DNA of 7,945 bases from Candidatus Margulisiibacteriota bacterium (GTDB taxonomy: Bacteria; Margulisbacteria; WOR-1; JAKLHX01), in the NCBI GenBank assembly GCA_022709925.1, contig JAKLHX010000044.1, positions 1 to 7,945 on the forward strand, read 5' to 3'. Numbering within the stretch: the first letter of the stretch is position 1; each line of letters opens with the position of its first letter. The position numbers and the translations under genes were made by a program. Below the pieces are notes generated by a model. The model had not been told where the DNA came from and did not search any database. It saw only the letters and a list, made by a program, of their open reading frames with translations. Of this stretch, positions 5,238 through 7,945 are shown piece by piece.

Positions 5238-5807
5238 ATGGAGATAAAGTCGGCGAAATTCATAAAAGGGGTCGTAGGTCCGGATGCTGTTCTGGATGAC
5301 GGGACGCCGCAGATAGCGTTCATAGGGCGCTCGAATGTCGGCAAATCGAGCGTTATCAACTCTTTGACGGGCCAGAAAGCCCTCGCAAGGACAAGTTCCT
5401 TCCCGGGACGCACCACGGAAATAAATATTTTCCTTATAAACGAGTCGTTTTACCTGATAGACCTTCCCGGATACGGATATGCCAGGACATCTCATGATGT
5501 CAGGCTTGATCTGCGGGAGCGTATCAACTGGTATCTTTTCATGTCGCATTATGAACAGAAAAAAGTCATTCTGATCATAGACGCTAAGGTCGGGTTCACC
5601 GACAATGATATCGAGATATTGCAGGCTTTGGAGAGCAGAAATAAAGATATTGTTATAGTTGCCAATAAAATAGATAAGATCAGACCTTCAAAGGTCAAAG
5701 ATCAGCTTAAGACCATTCAAGACCTTGCCTTAGGGCATAAAGTGGTCCCGTATTCATCAAAAAAACGGATCGGACTTAAAGAATTGAACAGGGAAGCCTT
5801 TAATTAA
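5238..5807 (+). CDS. engB: Ribosome biogenesis GTPase EngB (YsxC/YihA)
   Basis: A 189-residue TrmE-Era-EngA-EngB-type GTPase that helps late assembly of the large ribosomal subunit in the cytoplasm. G1 is GRSNVGKSS (30-38), the switch I/G2 region is FPGRTTEINIF (55-65), G3 is DLPGYGYA (75-82), G4 is NKID (143-146), and G5 is probably around YSSKKRIG. The length and the short N-terminal stretch before the P-loop are typical of EngB. G4 is NKID where EngB usually has TKxD, a conservative variant. The start at ATG 5238 fits family N-termini, but there is no good Shine-Dalgarno site, only AGGTG 1 nt away. No upstream in-frame alternative exists. The ABC-F gene follows after 2 nt, so the two are co-transcribed and probably translationally coupled. 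Confidence 0.95.
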   Translation: MEIKSAKFIKGVVGPDAVLDDGTPQIAFIGRSNVGKSSVINSLTGQKALARTSSFPGRTTEINIFLINESFYLIDLPGYGYARTSHDVRLDLRERINWYLFMSHYEQKKVILIIDAKVGFTDNDIEILQALESRNKDIVIVANKIDKIRPSKVKDQLKTIQDLALGHKVVPYSSKKRIGLKELNREAFN

Positions 5808-5809
5808 CC

Positions 5810-7609
5810 ATGCTTCAAGTAAATAATCTGTCATTATCGTTCGACGGGCAACTATTGCTGAAGGATGTCAGTTTCAATATCCACAGCGGAGAGCGCATAG
5901 GGTTGGTCGGGCGCAACGGTTCAGGAAAGACCACTATCTTCAAGCTCATAACAGGGGAGATCGAGCCGGATGACGGGCGCATAATACTGCCGAAGAACTA
6001 CAGCGTGGGATATCTTAAACAGCACCTGCAGTTTAACGAAGCGACAGTGCTTGACGAGGCTTGTCTCGGGCTTAGGGCGGATGAGAAGGACCAGGTATGG
6101 AAAGCGGAAAAGATCCTGACCGGTCTGGGCTTCTCTGAGAACGACATGTATTCTTCGCCTGCGGAATTCTCGGGAGGTTTTCAGGTGCGGTTGAACCTTG
6201 CAAAGGTACTGCTTTCCGAGCCGCATTTGCTCCTTTTGGATGAGCCCACGAATTATCTTGATATCGTATCTATCAGATGGCTTACGAAATTCCTTGCGCG
6301 CTGGAAGAACGAGCTCATGATAATCACCCATGACCGTGATTTTATGAACAGCGTCACGACGCATACGCTCGGAATACACCGCCAAAAGATAAAAAAGATC
6401 GAAGGCGATACCGCAAAGCTTTTTGAACAGATCGCCGTGGAAGAGGATGTGTATGAAAAGACCCGATTAAAAGAGAATAAAAAGCGCGAAGAGGCCATGG
6501 AGTTCATAAACAGGTTCCGTGCTCTTGCAGCCAGAGCTTCTCTTGTCCAGTCGCGCATCAAGGCCCTGGAAAAGATGGGGACAAAAGAAGAGCTTGCCAG
6601 TATCACGGAATTGGGGTTCAGGTTCAATTCCATAGAGTTCAATTCCCAGTATCTTATGAATGTCGAGGACCTGTCCTTCGGGTACACTCCGGACCGCGTA
6701 TTGATCAAAGGGCTATCGATAGCCATAGGCAAAGATGACAGGATCTGCGTGATCGGCAAGAATGGCAAAGGCAAATCCACATTGCTGCGTCTTTTGGCGG
6801 GAGAGCTTGAGCCAAACGAAGGAAGCATCACAAGGAACCCTAATTGCAGGATAGGATACTTTGGCCAGACGAACATTGAACGTCTCAACCCGAACCTGAC
6901 AATAGAACAGGAGCTTCAAAAGACTAGGCCGGATATGAACTATACTGATATACGCAAGACCTGCGGCGCCATGATGTTCACAGGCGATCTTGCTCTCAAA
7001 GAGATCTCGGTGCTTTCGGGAGGGGAAAAGAGCAGGGTCTCTCTGGGCAAGATACTTCTTTCCCCGTCAAATATGCTGCTTTTGGACGAGCCGACTAACC
7101 ATCTGGACGTGGAATCGTGCGATTCCATGATCGCGGCCCTCGATGAATTTCCCGGAGCTGTCATCATCGTCACGCACAGCGAAATGTTCCTTCATCACAT
7201 AGCGAACAGGCTGATAGTGTTCAACGAGGACAAGGCGTTCGTATTTGAAGGTACATATCAGGACTTTTTGGACCGTGTCGGCTGGGAGGACGAGCCGAAA
7301 AAGCAGAACAAAGAGAAGAAAGAGGATAAGGAAAAACGCAGACAGCAGGCCCTGGAAGCGGAATATGAGAAAAAACAAAAGAACCTTCATGCAAAGATCG
7401 CAAAAATAGAAAAGCATATAGATGATGAGGAAAAAGCCCTCGAAGCGGTCACCCTGAAGATCGCGGAGTCTGCCGGAAAGATCAGCGGCGAAGAGATCCA
7501 AAAGCTCCAGATCAAGGCCCATAAGCATCAGCAGGCTCTTGAGATCGGATACTCTGAGCTTGAGAAGCTTATCGCGCAGCAGGATGCGCTTTCCTCCCCC
7601 GTGGTATAA
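5810..7609 (+). CDS. ABC-F family ATP-binding protein (ribosome-associated, tandem ATPase)
   Basis: A 599-residue protein with two ABC ATPase domains and no membrane segments, the hallmark of ABC-F proteins, which act on ribosomes (E-site binding, translation control or antibiotic protection). Domain one has Walker A GRNGSGKTT (34-42), signature SGGFQ (121-125), Walker B with DEPTNYLD from Asp144-Glu145, and the switch His174. The charged helical linker (about 190-265) corresponds to the P-site tRNA interaction arm. Domain two has Walker A GKNGKGKST (316-324), signature SGGEKSR from Ser403, DEPTNHLD from Asp426-Glu427, and switch His456. A Lys/Glu-rich coiled coil (about 500-590) forms the C-terminal extension, as in Uup-like members. 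Which ABC-F subgroup it belongs to is unclear, so no symbol is given. The housekeeping neighbours engB and gmk argue for a general translation role rather than acquired resistance. It has a weak ribosome site and is likely coupled to engB. Confidence 0.94.
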   Translation: MLQVNNLSLSFDGQLLLKDVSFNIHSGERIGLVGRNGSGKTTIFKLITGEIEPDDGRIILPKNYSVGYLKQHLQFNEATVLDEACLGLRADEKDQVWKAEKILTGLGFSENDMYSSPAEFSGGFQVRLNLAKVLLSEPHLLLLDEPTNYLDIVSIRWLTKFLARWKNELMIITHDRDFMNSVTTHTLGIHRQKIKKIEGDTAKLFEQIAVEEDVYEKTRLKENKKREEAMEFINRFRALAARASLVQSRIKALEKMGTKEELASITELGFRFNSIEFNSQYLMNVEDLSFGYTPDRVLIKGLSIAIGKDDRICVIGKNGKGKSTLLRLLAGELEPNEGSITRNPNCRIGYFGQTNIERLNPNLTIEQELQKTRPDMNYTDIRKTCGAMMFTGDLALKEISVLSGGEKSRVSLGKILLSPSNMLLLDEPTNHLDVESCDSMIAALDEFPGAVIIVTHSEMFLHHIANRLIVFNEDKAFVFEGTYQDFLDRVGWEDEPKKQNKEKKEDKEKRRQQALEAEYEKKQKNLHAKIAKIEKHIDDEEKALEAVTLKIAESAGKISGEEIQKLQIKAHKHQQALEIGYSELEKLIAQQDALSSPVV

Positions 7610-7610
7610 T
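7602..7610 (+). promoter_or_regulatory. Possible extended -10 promoter for gmk
   Basis: TGGTATAAT, a perfect extended -10 element, spans the ABC-F stop codon. The sequence 17 nt upstream is not a -35. Initiation near 7617 would fall about 3 nt before the TTG start of gmk, again nearly leaderless. The short motif could be chance inside coding sequence, and gmk may simply be read from the engB transcript. Confidence 0.35.
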
Positions 7611-7619
7611 TACAGGACC

Positions 7620-7945
7620 TTGGCAAAAGCTAAGACAAAAAAGAAAAAAGGGCTCCTTGTTGTCATTTCCGGGCCTTCCGGAGTGGGCAAAAGTACGGTT
7701 GTGCGCCGGCTCCTCAAGGTAAACTCTTCATTCAAGCTTTCTGTCTCTGCGACCACGAGAAAACCACGCCCGAACGAGAAGAACGGCAAGGATTATTATT
7801 TCATTAAAGAAGAAGACTTCTACATAAAGATAAAACAGCAGGAATTCCTGGAATGGGCCGAAGTGCACGGTAACTTCTACGGGACTTCCAAAAAATGGAT
7901 TGCTGACCAGTTGGCCGCCGGCGCCGATGTGCTGCTCGAAATCGA
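7620..7945 (+). CDS. gmk: Guanylate kinase, N-terminal part (runs off right edge)
   Basis: Catalyses ATP-dependent phosphorylation of GMP to GDP in purine nucleotide synthesis. Counting from the TTG, a Lys-rich N-terminus leads to the P-loop GPSGVGKST (18-26). The GMP-binding region follows, with SVSATTRKPRP (41-51), NGKDYYF (55-61), Glu81 and YGTS (87-90), all as expected for the family. The 108 codons present cover roughly the first half of a typical 190-210 residue enzyme. The start is uncertain. TTG at 7620 gives a family-like N-terminus and begins 10 nt after the ABC-F stop, with AGGA 2 nt before it. ATG at 7584 is in the same open frame, overlaps ABC-F by 26 nt and would add 12 residues with three prolines; I consider it less likely. 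The order engB, ABC-F, gmk suggests one transcription unit. Confidence 0.93.
   Translation, partial: MAKAKTKKKKGLLVVISGPSGVGKSTVVRRLLKVNSSFKLSVSATTRKPRPNEKNGKDYYFIKEEDFYIKIKQQEFLEWAEVHGNFYGTSKKWIADQLAAGADVLLEI

Noticed and set aside
6253..6888. Open frame of 211 codons on the minus strand
   Set aside because: Antisense to the ABC-F gene across its linker and second Walker A; its Ser/Arg-rich composition is typical of a shadow frame.
1..7945. Mobile elements, CRISPR arrays, tRNA or rRNA genes, toxin-antitoxin or phage-defence genes
   Set aside because: No repeats with regular spacers, transposase motifs, tRNA-like cloverleaf or effector motifs were seen on either strand.

Overview
The window reads as a gene-dense stretch of bacterial chromosome from a diderm (Gram-negative type) organism. 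Four products carry Sec-type signal peptides, and one of these looks like an outer-membrane beta-barrel. Base composition is moderate, roughly mid-40s percent GC by eye. Promoters match the sigma70 consensus and most starts have GGAGG-like Shine-Dalgarno sites. The phylum cannot be fixed from this sequence. An uncultivated diderm lineage of the Margulisbacteria/Saganbacteria or Elusimicrobia kind would fit, but that is a guess. I see no mobile element, CRISPR array, rRNA or tRNA.

Left half (1-3131, minus strand). Reading right to left, there is first an exported or membrane protein of unknown function (3131-2523) with an extended -10 promoter almost touching its start codon. Next comes a sigma70 promoter (2459-2487) driving a compact set of three genes: a six-helix inner-membrane protein of unknown function (2435-1800), a signal-peptide-bearing beta-barrel protein of the 'transporter/neuromedin U-like' type (1739-915), and an exported choloylglycine hydrolase/penicillin V acylase family Ntn-amidase (898 to the left edge, C-terminus cut off).

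Centre (3132-5237). A divergent promoter region separates the minus-strand genes from an exported YtcJ-like metal-dependent amidohydrolase (3220-4923). A 53-residue, two-helix membrane protein (4920-5081) follows and overlaps it by ATGA. An A6G7 tract just before the amidohydrolase stop contains an A-AAA-AAG heptamer in the phase needed for -1 frameshifting. That shift would fuse the enzyme to the small membrane protein. A long hairpin (5110-5157) closes this unit.

Right part (5238-7945, plus strand). This is ordinary housekeeping sequence: the ribosome-assembly GTPase EngB/YsxC, a tandem-ATPase ABC-F translation factor 2 bp downstream, and the start of guanylate kinase (gmk), cut by the right edge.

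Taken together, 1-5081 looks like an envelope locus. Two unrelated exported amide-bond hydrolases are encoded with an outer-membrane barrel and three small or unknown membrane proteins. Joint action on an N-acylated or amide substrate in the periplasm is a reasonable inference, not something the sequence proves.
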